Shown: piece by piece, positions 1-8,413 of the stretch
Layout of the letters: each line of letters begins with the position of its first letter
Position numbering within the stretch: the stretch's first letter is position 1
Source: Pseudomonas sp. RIT623
Lineage (GTDB): Bacteria > Pseudomonadota > Gammaproteobacteria > Pseudomonadales > Pseudomonadaceae
Reading direction: 5' to 3'
DNA length: 64,000 nucleotides
NCBI RefSeq assembly: GCF_004519305.1
Contig: NZ_SOZA01000006.1
Span: forward strand, 124,001-188,000
Made by a program: the position numbers and the translations under genes
The notes under the pieces: generated by a model
Told to the model about the DNA's origin: nothing
Seen by the model: only the letters and a program-made list of their open reading frames with translations
Database searches by the model: none

Positions 1-489
1 GGCGCGCGGGTGGTTTCGCTGAGTCATGTCGAACTGATCGAGCTGTACGAAATCCGTGAATCGCTTGAAGGCATGGCCTGTCGCCTGGCCGCCGAGCGCA
101 TGAGCCAGGCCGCCATCGACGAGCTGCGCCAGGTGCTCGACACCCACGAGCGCGACGCCGCGTTCCAGGCCGGGCAGGGCTACTACCAGCAGGAAGGCGA
201 CTACGACTTCCACTACCGAATCATCCAGGGCAGTGGCAACCAGACCCTGTACAAGATGCTCTGCGGCGAGTTGTACCAGCTGGTGCGCATGTACCGCATT
301 CAGTTCTCCACCACGCCCAACCGTCCGCGCCAGGCCTTTGCCGAGCATCACCGCATCCTCGACGCCATCGAAGCCCGCGACGGCGAACTCGCAGAACTCC
401 TGATGCGCCGCCACATCGGCGCGTCCAAGCGCAATATCGAGCGCCACTACCAGGGCGCCGACAACAATAGCCCACGAGGTGAGTCATGA
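1..489 (+). CDS. GntR-family regulator, FCD domain (5' end outside window)
   Basis: The reading frame is open from the first base, so the N-terminal winged-helix DNA-binding part lies upstream of the window. What is visible is the all-helical FCD ligand-binding domain, including an [18 protein letters not shown] helix, an [12 protein letters not shown] segment and a C-terminal [14 protein letters not shown] segment with conserved histidines that often bind a metal. Its stop overlaps the prpB start (ATGA at 486-489), so the two are translationally coupled. By position it is the regulator of the 2-methylcitrate operon. The FCD assignment is clear; the ligand (methylcitrate or methylisocitrate) is inferred from context. 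Confidence 0.85.
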   Translation, partial: GARVVSLSHVELIELYEIRESLEGMACRLAAERMSQAAIDELRQVLDTHERDAAFQAGQGYYQQEGDYDFHYRIIQGSGNQTLYKMLCGELYQLVRMYRIQFSTTPNRPRQAFAEHHRILDAIEARDGELAELLMRRHIGASKRNIERHYQGADNNSPRGES

Positions 490-1376
490 CAGTCAAGAGC
501 ACCCCCGGCCAGCGTTTCCGTGACGCGGTTGCCGCCGAACACCCGTTGCAGGTGGTCGGGACCATCAACGCCAACCACGCCCTGCTGGCCAAGCGCGCCG
601 GCTTCAAGGCCATCTACCTGTCCGGCGGCGGGGTCGCCGCTGGTTCCCTGGGCTTGCCGGACTTGGGCATCAGCGGCCTGGACGACGTGCTCACCGACGT
701 GCGGCGGATCACCGACGTGTGCGACCTGCCGCTGCTGGTGGATGTCGACACCGGTTTCGGCGCCTCGGCGTTCAACGTCGCGCGCACCGTGCGTTCGATG
801 AGCAAGTTCGGCGCCGCGGCCATTCATATCGAAGACCAGGTCGGCGCCAAGCGCTGCGGTCACCGGCCGAACAAGGAGATCGTCTCGCAGCAGGAGATGG
901 TCGACCGGATCAAGGCTGCCGTCGATGCCCGCACTGACGACAGCTTCGTGATCATGGCGCGCACCGACGCCCTGGCCGTCGAGGGCCTGAACGCTGCCCT
1001 GGACCGCGCCGCCGCCTGCATCGAGGCCGGCGCCGACATGATCTTCCCAGAAGCGATCACCGAGCTTTCGATGTACAAGATCTTCGCCGACCGGGTGAGG
1101 GCGCCGATCCTGGCCAATATCACCGAGTTCGGCGCTACGCCGCTGTACACCACTGAAGAGCTGGCCTCGGTGGATGTGTCGCTGGTGCTCTACCCGCTGT
1201 CGGCGTTCCGCGCCATGAACAAGGCCGCCGAGAACGTCTACACCGCGCTGCGCCGCGATGGCACGCAGAAGCACGTGATCGACACCATGCAGACCCGCAT
1301 GGAGCTCTACGACGCCATCGGCTACCACGCTTTCGAGCAGAGCCTCGATGCGTTGTTTGCGCAAAAAAAAGGTTGA
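486..1376 (+). CDS. prpB: 2-methylisocitrate lyase PrpB
   Basis: Cleaves 2-methylisocitrate to pyruvate and succinate, the last step of the 2-methylcitrate cycle; cytosolic. The 296-aa length is normal for the isocitrate-lyase/PEP-mutase superfamily. The catalytic loop KRCGH is at residues 122-126, with Cys124 as the likely acid/base. The metal-binding [10 protein letters not shown] strand and the HIEDQVG segment are intact. The ATG overlaps the stop of the upstream GntR gene. It is the first enzyme gene of the operon prpB-prpC-acnD-prpF-prpD, all on the plus strand. Confidence 0.95.
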   Translation: MTVKSTPGQRFRDAVAAEHPLQVVGTINANHALLAKRAGFKAIYLSGGGVAAGSLGLPDLGISGLDDVLTDVRRITDVCDLPLLVDVDTGFGASAFNVARTVRSMSKFGAAAIHIEDQVGAKRCGHRPNKEIVSQQEMVDRIKAAVDARTDDSFVIMARTDALAVEGLNAALDRAAACIEAGADMIFPEAITELSMYKIFADRVRAPILANITEFGATPLYTTEELASVDVSLVLYPLSAFRAMNKAAENVYTALRRDGTQKHVIDTMQTRMELYDAIGYHAFEQSLDALFAQKKG

Positions 1377-1390
1377 GGCCGTGATGACCC

Positions 1391-1447
1391 ATCGCGGGGC
1401 CAGCCCGCTCCCACGTTCCCTGTAGGAGCCGGCTTGCCGGCGATAGG
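1391..1447. repeat. REP pair of two families (prpB-prpC gap)
   Basis: An inverted ATCGCGGGGCCAGCCCGCTCCCAC unit is followed at once by TGTAGGAGCCGGCTTGCCGGCGAT. These are two of the three REP types found in this window, placed head to head in the 138-bp prpB-prpC gap. No coding potential. Confidence 0.75.
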
Positions 1448-1514
1448 GGCACAACAGGCACCCCCGAATTAGCCAGAAAGACCTCGATAACAAATTCAAG
1501 AAAGGAGCAACACC

Positions 1515-2642
1515 ATGGCCGAAGCAAAAGTACTCAGTGGCGCTGGCCTGCGTGGCCAGGTGGCCGGGCAGACCGCACTTTCCACCGTCGGCCAGGCCGG
1601 CGCCGGCCTGACCTACCGCGGCTATGACGTGCGCGACCTGGCCGCAGGCGCCGAGTTCGAGGAAGTGGCCTACCTGCTGCTCTACGGCGAACTGCCGAGC
1701 AAGGCCGAGCTGGCCGACTACAAGCGCAAGCTCAAGGGCCTGCGCGACCTGCCGCAAGCGCTGAAAGAAGTGCTCGAGCGCATCCCGCGCGATGCACACC
1801 CAATGGACGTGATGCGCACCGGTTGCTCGGTACTCGGCACCCTGGAGCCGGAGTTGACCTTCGACGCCCAGCGCGACAAGACCGACCGCCTGCTGGCGCT
1901 GTTCCCGGCGGTGATGTGCTACTGGTACCGCTACACCCACCACGGCGTACGTATCGACTGCAGCAGCGACGAAGACACCCTCGGCGGCCACTTCTTGCAC
2001 CTGCTGCATGGCAAGAAGCCGAGCGAGCTGCACGTCAAGGTGATGAACGTCTCGCTGATCCTCTACGCCGAGCACGAATTCAACGCCTCGACCTTCACCG
2101 CCCGGGTCTGCGCTTCGACGCTGTCCGACCTGTACTCCTGCGTGACCGCCGCCATCGGCTCGCTGCGCGGCCCGTTGCATGGTGGTGCCAACGAGGCGGC
2201 CATGGAGCTGATCGAGCGCTTCCAGAGCCCGCAGGAAGCCACTGCCGAGCTGCTGCGCATGCTCGAGCGCAAGGACAAGATCATGGGCTTCGGCCATGCG
2301 ATCTACAAAGAGTCCGACCCGCGCAACGAGGTGATCAAGGGCTGGGCCAAGCAGTTGGCCGACGAGGTGGGCGACAAGGTGCTGTACCCGGTCTCCGAAG
2401 CCATCGACAAGACCATGTGGGAGCAGAAGCGCCTGTTCCCCAATGCCGACTTCTACCATGCCTCGGCGTATCACTTCATGGGCATCCCGACCAAGCTGTT
2501 CACCCCGATCTTCGTCTGCTCGCGCCTGACCGGCTGGGCCGCGCACGTGTTCGAGCAGCGCGCCAACAACCGCATCATCCGCCCGAGCGCCGAGTACGTC
2601 GGCGTCGAGCAGCGCCAGTTCGTGCCGATCGAGCAGCGCTGA
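1515..2642 (+). CDS. prpC: 2-methylcitrate synthase PrpC
   Basis: Condenses propionyl-CoA with oxaloacetate to 2-methylcitrate. The 375-aa length fits the short PrpC/type I citrate-synthase-like class rather than the ~430-aa GltA. The citrate-synthase catalytic triad is visible: His222 in PLHGGANEAAME, His261 in GFGHAIYKESDPR and Asp312 in NADFYHASAYHF. The start ATG has a strong ribosome site (AAGAAAGGAGCAACACC). It sits second in the prp operon, after a REP-containing gap. Confidence 0.95.
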   Translation: MAEAKVLSGAGLRGQVAGQTALSTVGQAGAGLTYRGYDVRDLAAGAEFEEVAYLLLYGELPSKAELADYKRKLKGLRDLPQALKEVLERIPRDAHPMDVMRTGCSVLGTLEPELTFDAQRDKTDRLLALFPAVMCYWYRYTHHGVRIDCSSDEDTLGGHFLHLLHGKKPSELHVKVMNVSLILYAEHEFNASTFTARVCASTLSDLYSCVTAAIGSLRGPLHGGANEAAMELIERFQSPQEATAELLRMLERKDKIMGFGHAIYKESDPRNEVIKGWAKQLADEVGDKVLYPVSEAIDKTMWEQKRLFPNADFYHASAYHFMGIPTKLFTPIFVCSRLTGWAAHVFEQRANNRIIRPSAEYVGVEQRQFVPIEQR

Positions 2643-2657
2643 GCCAGCCCGCGATCC

Positions 2658-2746
2658 CTGTAGGAGCCAGCCTTGCTGGCGAACCCTGGCGACGCCGGGG
2701 CTGGGGGTGCTTCGCACCCCATCGCCAGCAAGGTTGGCTCCTGCAG
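2658..2746. repeat. REP inverted pair (prpC-acnD gap)
   Basis: CTGTAGGAGCCAGCCTTGCTGG at the left and its near-complement CCAGCAAGGTTGGCTCCTGCAGG at the right flank a GGGGTGCTTCGCACCCC hairpin. The arrangement is a REPIN-type doublet, which can fold in the mRNA between prpC and acnD. Confidence 0.8.
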
Positions 2747-2799
2747 GAAGCAGGGCGGCCGCAACAGCACCGACCTTACCGTGATTGAGTCCCTGTGCC

Positions 2800-5388
2800 A
2801 TGAATACAGAATTCCGCAAGCCCCTGCCAGGCACCGCCCTGGACTACTTCGACGCCCGTGCCGCGGTCGAGGCGATCAAGCCCGGCGCATACGACGGCCT
2901 GCCGTATACTTCCCGCGTGCTGGCCGAGAACCTGGTGCGCCGCTGCGATCCGGCTACCCTCGATGCATCGCTCGAGCAACTGATCGAGCGCAAGCGCGAC
3001 CTCGATTTCCCCTGGTTCCCGGCCCGCGTGGTGTGCCACGACATCCTTGGCCAGACCGCCCTGGTCGACCTCGCCGGGCTGCGCGACGCCATCGCCGACA
3101 AAGGCGGCGACCCGGCCGCAGTTAATCCGGTGGTGCCGGTGCAACTGATCGTCGACCATTCGCTGGCCGTGGAATGCGGTGGTTTCGACCCGCAGGCGTT
3201 CGACAAGAACCGCGCCATCGAAGATCGCCGCAACGAAGACCGTTTCCACTTCATCAACTGGACCAAACAGGCGTTCAAGAACGTCGACGTGATCCAGCCG
3301 GGCAACGGCATCATGCACCAGATCAACCTGGAGAAGATGTCGCCGGTGATCCACAGCGACCGCGGCGTGGCCTACCCCGACACCTGCGTCGGCACCGACA
3401 GCCATACACCACATGTCGACGCCCTGGGCGTGATCGCCATCGGTGTCGGTGGCCTGGAGGCCGAAAACGTCATGCTCGGCCGCGCCTCGTGGATGCGCCT
3501 GCCAGAGATCGTCGGCGTCGAGCTGACCGGGCGCCTGGCGCCGAACATCACCGCTACCGACTTGGTACTGGCCCTGACCGAGTTCCTGCGCAAACAGAAG
3601 GTGGTTGGCGCCTACCTCGAATTCCACGGTGCTGGCGCCAGCGCGCTGACCCTTGGCGACCGTGCCACCATCTCCAACATGGCCCCGGAATACGGTGCCA
3701 CCGCGGCGATGTTCGCCATCGACCAACAGACCATCGACTACCTCAAGCTGACCGGCCGCGATGACCAGCAGGTGCAGTTGGTGGAAACCTACGCCAAGGT
3801 CGCCGGTTTGTGGGCCGACAGCCTGGCCAAGGCCGAGTATGAGCGCACCCTGAGCTTCGACCTGTCGAGCGTGGTGCGCAACATGGCTGGCCCGTCCAAC
3901 CCGCATGCGCGCGTGGCCACCAGCGACCTGGCGGCCAAGGGCATCGCCGGGCAATGGCAAGAAGTGCCGGGGCAGATGCCGGATGGCGCGGTGATCATTG
4001 CCGCCATCACCAGTTGCACCAACACCAGCAACCCGCGCAACGTGATCGCCGCTGGCCTTATCGCACGTAACGCCAACAAGCTTGGCCTGGTACGCAAGCC
4101 CTGGGTCAAGTCGTCGCTCGCGCCGGGCTCCAAGGCGGTACAGCTGTACCTGAAGGAAGCCGGCCTTGAGCAGGAGCTGGAGCAACTGGGCTTCGGCATC
4201 GTCGCCTTCGCCTGCACCACCTGCAACGGCATGTCCGGCGCTCTCGACCCGGTGATCCAGCAGGAGATCATCGATCGCGACCTGTACGCCACCGCCGTGC
4301 TGTCGGGCAACCGCAACTTCGACGGGCGTATCCACCCCTACGCCAAGCAGGCGTTCCTCGCGTCGCCGCCACTGGTGGTGGCCTACGCCATCGCCGGTAC
4401 CATCCGCTTCGACATCGAGAAGGACGTGCTGGGCGTGGTCGACGGCAAGGAAATCCGCCTCAAGGACATCTGGCCGAGCGATGAAGAGATCGACGCGGTG
4501 GTGCGCGCCTCGGTCAAGCCCGAGCAGTTCCGCCAGGTGTACATCCCGATGTTCGCCATCGAGGAGGATCGTGGGCCGAAGGTCGCGCCGCTGTACGACT
4601 GGCGTCCGATGAGCACCTACATCCGCCGCCCGCCGTACTGGGAGGGCGCCCTGGCCGGTGAGCGTACCCTGCGCGGCATGCGCCCGCTGGCGGTGCTGCC
4701 AGACAACATCACCACCGACCACCTGTCGCCGTCCAACGCCATCCTGCTCGATAGCGCCGCCGGTGAATACCTGGCGAAGATGGGCCTGCCGGAGGAGGAC
4801 TTCAACTCCTACGCCACCCACCGTGGCGACCACCTGACCGCGCAGCGCGCCACTTTCGCCAACCCCAAGCTGTTCAACGAGATGGTGCGCAAGGACGACG
4901 GCAGCGTGCAGCAGGGTTCGCTGGCGCGCATCGAGCCGGAAGGCAAGGTGACGCGCATGTGGGAGGCGATCGAAACCTACATGCAGCGCAAGCAGCCGCT
5001 GATCATCGTCGCCGGTGCCGACTACGGCCAGGGGTCGTCCCGTGACTGGGCGGCCAAGGGCGTGCGTCTGGCCGGGGTCGAGGCGATCGTCGCCGAGGGT
5101 TTCGAGCGTATCCACCGGACCAACCTGGTGGGCATGGGCGTGCTGCCGCTGGAGTTCAAGCCGGGCACCGACCGCAACACCCTGGGCCTGGACGGCAGCG
5201 AGACCTATGACGTGCTCGGCGAGCGCAGGCCGCGTGCGACCCTGACCCTGGTGGTCACGCGGCGCGACGGCGAGCGTGTCGAGGTGCCGGTGACCTGCCG
5301 CCTGGATACCGCCGAAGAGGTGTCGATCTATGAGGCCGGTGGGGTGTTGCAGCGCTTTGCCCAGGACTTCCTCGAAGCGACCGGTTGA
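2800..5388 (+). CDS. acnD: Fe/S-dependent 2-methylcitrate dehydratase AcnD
   Basis: Aconitase-family enzyme that dehydrates 2-methylcitrate to 2-methylaconitate (trans isomer in characterised members), the step that makes PrpF necessary. The 862-aa protein has the [4Fe-4S] ligands Cys406 (TSCTNTSNP) and Cys472/Cys475 (CTTCNG), the swivel-domain DYGQGSSRDWAAKG and the ITTDHLSPSNAI motif. I take ATG 2800 (MNTEFRKPLPGT) as start; an in-frame TTG at 2785 would add five residues and has no better ribosome site. The acnD-prpF pairing that follows distinguishes it from AcnA. Confidence 0.93.
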   Translation: MNTEFRKPLPGTALDYFDARAAVEAIKPGAYDGLPYTSRVLAENLVRRCDPATLDASLEQLIERKRDLDFPWFPARVVCHDILGQTALVDLAGLRDAIADKGGDPAAVNPVVPVQLIVDHSLAVECGGFDPQAFDKNRAIEDRRNEDRFHFINWTKQAFKNVDVIQPGNGIMHQINLEKMSPVIHSDRGVAYPDTCVGTDSHTPHVDALGVIAIGVGGLEAENVMLGRASWMRLPEIVGVELTGRLAPNITATDLVLALTEFLRKQKVVGAYLEFHGAGASALTLGDRATISNMAPEYGATAAMFAIDQQTIDYLKLTGRDDQQVQLVETYAKVAGLWADSLAKAEYERTLSFDLSSVVRNMAGPSNPHARVATSDLAAKGIAGQWQEVPGQMPDGAVIIAAITSCTNTSNPRNVIAAGLIARNANKLGLVRKPWVKSSLAPGSKAVQLYLKEAGLEQELEQLGFGIVAFACTTCNGMSGALDPVIQQEIIDRDLYATAVLSGNRNFDGRIHPYAKQAFLASPPLVVAYAIAGTIRFDIEKDVLGVVDGKEIRLKDIWPSDEEIDAVVRASVKPEQFRQVYIPMFAIEEDRGPKVAPLYDWRPMSTYIRRPPYWEGALAGERTLRGMRPLAVLPDNITTDHLSPSNAILLDSAAGEYLAKMGLPEEDFNSYATHRGDHLTAQRATFANPKLFNEMVRKDDGSVQQGSLARIEPEGKVTRMWEAIETYMQRKQPLIIVAGADYGQGSSRDWAAKGVRLAGVEAIVAEGFERIHRTNLVGMGVLPLEFKPGTDRNTLGLDGSETYDVLGERRPRATLTLVVTRRDGERVEVPVTCRLDTAEEVSIYEAGGVLQRFAQDFLEATG

Positions 5389-5400
5389 GCATGTAACGGG

Positions 5401-5503
5401 GGCCGCTTTGCGGCCCTTTCGCGACACAAGGCCGCTCCTACAGGCGACCGCGACCTCCTGTAGGAGCGGCCTTGTGTCGCGAAAGGGCTGCAAAGCAGCC
5501 CCA
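5401..5503. repeat. REP inverted pair (acnD-prpF gap)
   Basis: Classic P. putida 35-bp REP units in opposite orientation: GGCCGCTTTGCGGCCCTTTCG with the arm TTCGCGACACAAGGCCGCTCC, then GTAGGAGCGGCCTTGTGTCGCG and a GGGCTGCAAAGCAGCCCC hairpin. The frame of prpF stays open through this element, which would give a spurious N-terminal extension if an upstream start were chosen. Confidence 0.88.
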
Positions 5504-5542
5504 GGGATGTTCGCCGAAACGAAAAGATCAGGAATCACAACA

Positions 5543-6733
5543 ATGGCACACGTACCTCAAATCAAAATCCCCGCCACCTACATCCGTGGCGGCACCAGCA
5601 AAGGCGTGTTCTTCCGCCTGCAAGACCTGCCCGAGCGCGCCCAGGTCCCAGGCCCGGCCCGCGACGCCCTGCTGCTGCGGGTGATCGGCAGCCCCGACCC
5701 GTATGGCAAGCAGATCGACGGCATGGGTGGCGCCACCTCCAGTACCAGTAAGACGGTGATCCTGTCCAGGAGCATCAAGGCCGACCACGACGTCGACTAC
5801 CTATTTGGCCAGGTCTCGATCGACACTGCTTTCGTCGACTGGAGCGGCAACTGCGGCAACCTGTCCGCCGCCGTGGGTTCGTTCGCCATCGCCAGTGGCT
5901 TGGTCGATGCGGCGCGCGTTCCGCACAACGGTGTTGCCACCGTGCGCATCTGGCAGGCCAATATCGGCAAGACCATCATCGCCCATGTGCCGGTCACCGA
6001 CGGCCAGGTGCAGGAAACCGGCGACTTCGAGCTCGACGGCGTGACCTTCCCGGCCGCCGAGGTGCAGCTGGAGTTCCTGGACCCGGCTGCCGACGAAGAC
6101 GGTGAGGGCGGGGCGATGTTCCCCACGGGCAATCTGGTCGACGACCTCGAGGTGCCGGGTGTCGGTACCTTCAAGGCCACCCTGATCAACGCCGGTATCC
6201 CGACCATTTTCGTCAACGCCGCTGATATCGGCTATACCGGTGCCGAACTGCAGGACGCCATCAATGGTGATAGCGCAGCCTTGCGGCGCTTCGAGACCAT
6301 TCGTGCCCACGGAGCGGTGCGCATGGGGCTGATCGAGCACGTCGACCAGGCCGCCGGGCGCCAGCATACGCCCAAGGTGGCGTTTGTCGCGGCGCCGATG
6401 ACCTACACTGCGTCCAGTGGCAAGACGGTCCAGGCCGAGGAGGTCGACCTGCTGGTGCGCGCACTGTCCATGGGCAAGCTGCACCACGCGATGATGGGTA
6501 CCGCCGCAGTGGCCATTGGCACCGCAGCGGCGATCCCCGGCACGCTGGTCAATCTGGCCGCTGGTGGCGGTGCGCGTAGCGCCGTGCGCTTCGGACACCC
6601 GTCCGGCACTTTGCGGGTGGGAGCCGAGGCGCGCCAGGTGGACGGGCAGTGGACCGTGACCAAGGCAATCATGAGCCGAAGCGCTCGAGTGCTGATGGAG
6701 GGCTGGGTACGCGTGCCTGGCGATAGTTTCTAA
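5543..6733 (+). CDS. prpF: 2-methylaconitate cis-trans isomerase PrpF
   Basis: Isomerises the 2-methylaconitate made by AcnD into the cis form, which aconitase then hydrates to 2-methylisocitrate. The 396-aa product is typical for the PrpF/DUF453 family (diaminopimelate-epimerase-like fold). It begins MAHVPQIKIPATYIRGGTSKGVFF; the RGGTSKG motif near the N-terminus is the family hallmark, and SGNCGNL is a second conserved segment. ATG 5543 is chosen because anything upstream is translated REP DNA. It follows acnD, its obligate partner. Confidence 0.94.
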   Translation: MAHVPQIKIPATYIRGGTSKGVFFRLQDLPERAQVPGPARDALLLRVIGSPDPYGKQIDGMGGATSSTSKTVILSRSIKADHDVDYLFGQVSIDTAFVDWSGNCGNLSAAVGSFAIASGLVDAARVPHNGVATVRIWQANIGKTIIAHVPVTDGQVQETGDFELDGVTFPAAEVQLEFLDPAADEDGEGGAMFPTGNLVDDLEVPGVGTFKATLINAGIPTIFVNAADIGYTGAELQDAINGDSAALRRFETIRAHGAVRMGLIEHVDQAAGRQHTPKVAFVAAPMTYTASSGKTVQAEEVDLLVRALSMGKLHHAMMGTAAVAIGTAAAIPGTLVNLAAGGGARSAVRFGHPSGTLRVGAEARQVDGQWTVTKAIMSRSARVLMEGWVRVPGDSF

Positions 6734-6763
6734 GGCATCAACAGCGTTCGGCTTTCGTTGGTT

Positions 6764-6782
6764 GGGGCTGCAGCGCAGCCCC
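6764..6782. repeat. GC hairpin between prpF and prpD
   Basis: GGGGCTGC-AGC-GCAGCCCC forms an 8-bp perfect stem in the 72-bp gap between prpF and prpD. It has no following T tract, so it looks like a REP remnant or an mRNA-stabilising hairpin rather than a terminator. Confidence 0.5.
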
Positions 6783-6805
6783 GGCACTCTTGAAGGGAGC
6801 TGTAT

Positions 6806-8290
6806 ATGAGCGCAAACGTAGACCTCAACGCCCGCCCAGACTACGACCAGGTCCTGCAGGCCCTCGCCGACTACGTGCTCGGCTATCGCGTCGAGTCCGC
6901 CGAAGCCCTGGACACCGCCCGCAACTGCCTGATCGACACCCTCGGCTGCGGTCTGCTGGCCCTGCGTTTCCCCGAGTGCACCAAGCACCTCGGCCCGCTG
7001 GTCGAGGGCACCATCGTCCCCCATGGCGCCCGGGTGCCCGGCACCAGTTACCGCCTCGACCCGGTCAAGGCAGCCTGGGACATCGGCTGCATCGTCCGCT
7101 GGCTGGACTACAACGACACCTGGCTCGCCGCCGAGTGGGGCCACCCCTCGGACAACCTCGGTGGCATCCTGGCCGTTACCGATCACCTGTCGCAGAAGCG
7201 CGTGGCCAATGGCGAGGCGCCCCTGGCCATGCGCGAGGTGCTCGATGCCATGGTCATGGCCCACGAGATTCAGGGCGTGCTGGCACTGGAGAACTCGTTC
7301 AACCGGGTCGGCCTGGACCATGTGCTGCTGGTCAAGGTCGCCTCCACGGCGGTCTGCGCCAGGCTCATGGGCGCCAATCGCGAGCAGCTGTTGTCGGCGT
7401 TGTCCCACGCCTTCGTCGATGGCCAGGCCCTGCGTACCTACCGCCATGCGCCCAACGCCGGATCGCGCAAATCATGGGCGGCGGGGGATGCTTCCAGTCG
7501 CGGCGTGCGCCTGGCCGATATCGCTCTGCGTGGCGAGATGGGGGTGCCGGGTGCGCTGACCGCCAGGCAGTGGGGCTTCTACGATGTGTCGTTCAGCCAT
7601 GCCAACAAGGACCTGGCGCTCAAGCCCGAAGGCCAGCGCCAATTGCGCCTGGCGCAACCGTTCGGCAGCTATGTCATGGAAAACGTGCTGTTCAAGATCA
7701 GCTTCCCCGCCGAATTCCATGCCCAGACCGCTTGCGAGGCGGCGGTGATCCTGCACCCGCAGGTGCGCAATCGCCTGCACGAAATCGACCGTATCGTCAT
7801 CACCACCCATGAGTCGGCGATTCGCATCATCTCCAAGGAAGGGCCGCTGGCCAACGCCGCCGACCGCGACCATTGCTTGCAGTACATGACTGCTGTGCCG
7901 CTGATCTTCGGCGACCTGGTGGCCGAGCACTACGAAGATGCCTTCCATGCCGCGCACCCGAGCATCGACCGCCTGCGCGAAAAGATGGTGATCGTCGAGG
8001 AGCCACGTTTCAGTCGTGAGTACCTGGAGGCGGACAAGCGCTCTATCGCCAACGCTGTGCAGGTGTTCTTCAAGGACGGCACGCACACGCCGCAAGTGGT
8101 GGTGGAGTACCCGATCGGGCATCGGCGGCGGCGGGAGGAGGGGATGCCGTTGCTGGAGGCGAAGTTCAGGGAGAATTTGGCGACGCGATTTGCGCGGCAG
8201 CGCTGTGAGGAGATCGTGGCGTTATGCAAGGACCAGGCGAGGCTGGAGGCCATGCCCGTGCACAGGTTTGTCGATCTGTTCGTGATCTGA
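6806..8290 (+). CDS. prpD: 2-methylcitrate dehydratase PrpD
   Basis: Iron-sulfur-independent 2-methylcitrate dehydratase of the MmgE/PrpD family, 494 aa, the normal length. Family segments are visible, including [30 protein letters not shown] near residues 90-120 and [17 protein letters not shown] close to the C-terminus. The start has GAAGGGAGC upstream. It is the last gene of the prp operon. Having both PrpD and AcnD/PrpF gives two parallel routes for the same dehydration step. Confidence 0.95.
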   Translation: MSANVDLNARPDYDQVLQALADYVLGYRVESAEALDTARNCLIDTLGCGLLALRFPECTKHLGPLVEGTIVPHGARVPGTSYRLDPVKAAWDIGCIVRWLDYNDTWLAAEWGHPSDNLGGILAVTDHLSQKRVANGEAPLAMREVLDAMVMAHEIQGVLALENSFNRVGLDHVLLVKVASTAVCARLMGANREQLLSALSHAFVDGQALRTYRHAPNAGSRKSWAAGDASSRGVRLADIALRGEMGVPGALTARQWGFYDVSFSHANKDLALKPEGQRQLRLAQPFGSYVMENVLFKISFPAEFHAQTACEAAVILHPQVRNRLHEIDRIVITTHESAIRIISKEGPLANAADRDHCLQYMTAVPLIFGDLVAEHYEDAFHAAHPSIDRLREKMVIVEEPRFSREYLEADKRSIANAVQVFFKDGTHTPQVVVEYPIGHRRRREEGMPLLEAKFRENLATRFARQRCEEIVALCKDQARLEAMPVHRFVDLFVI

Positions 8291-8295
8291 AAAGC

Positions 8296-8350
8296 TTCGC
8301 CGGCAAGCCGGCTCCTACAGGTGGGCGTAGGAGCCGGCTTGCTGGCGAAC
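8296..8350. repeat. REP inverted pair (prpD-acnB gap)
   Basis: TTCGCCGGCAAGCCGGCTCCTAC and GTAGGAGCCGGCTTGCTGGCGAA face each other with a GGTGGGC spacer. The pair lies just ahead of the shared terminator between the convergent genes prpD and acnB. Confidence 0.85.
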
Positions 8351-8361
8351 GGGGCGGAACG

Positions 8362-8391
8362 AAAAAGCCCCGGTATCGCTACCGGGGCTCT
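8362..8391 (-). terminator. Rho-independent terminator of acnB
   Basis: Stem AGCCCCGGTA / TACCGGGGCT with a TCGC tetraloop, preceded on the plus strand by AAAAA (a U tract for minus-strand transcripts). On the plus strand it is followed by CTCTTCT, so it may also stop readthrough from prpD. Confidence 0.85.
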
Positions 8392-8413
8392 CTTCTACAA
8401 CGTACTGCTCAGC

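Noticed and set aside
2776-5538. 920-codon open frame opposite acnD
   Set aside because: Antisense of a clearly conserved aconitase-family gene; composition is that of a GC-rich shadow frame.
5330-5542. Extended N-terminus of PrpF through the REP pair
   Set aside because: The frame is open, but it translates the 3' end of acnD and REP DNA; the PrpF family begins at MAHVPQIKIP and homologues lack the extension.
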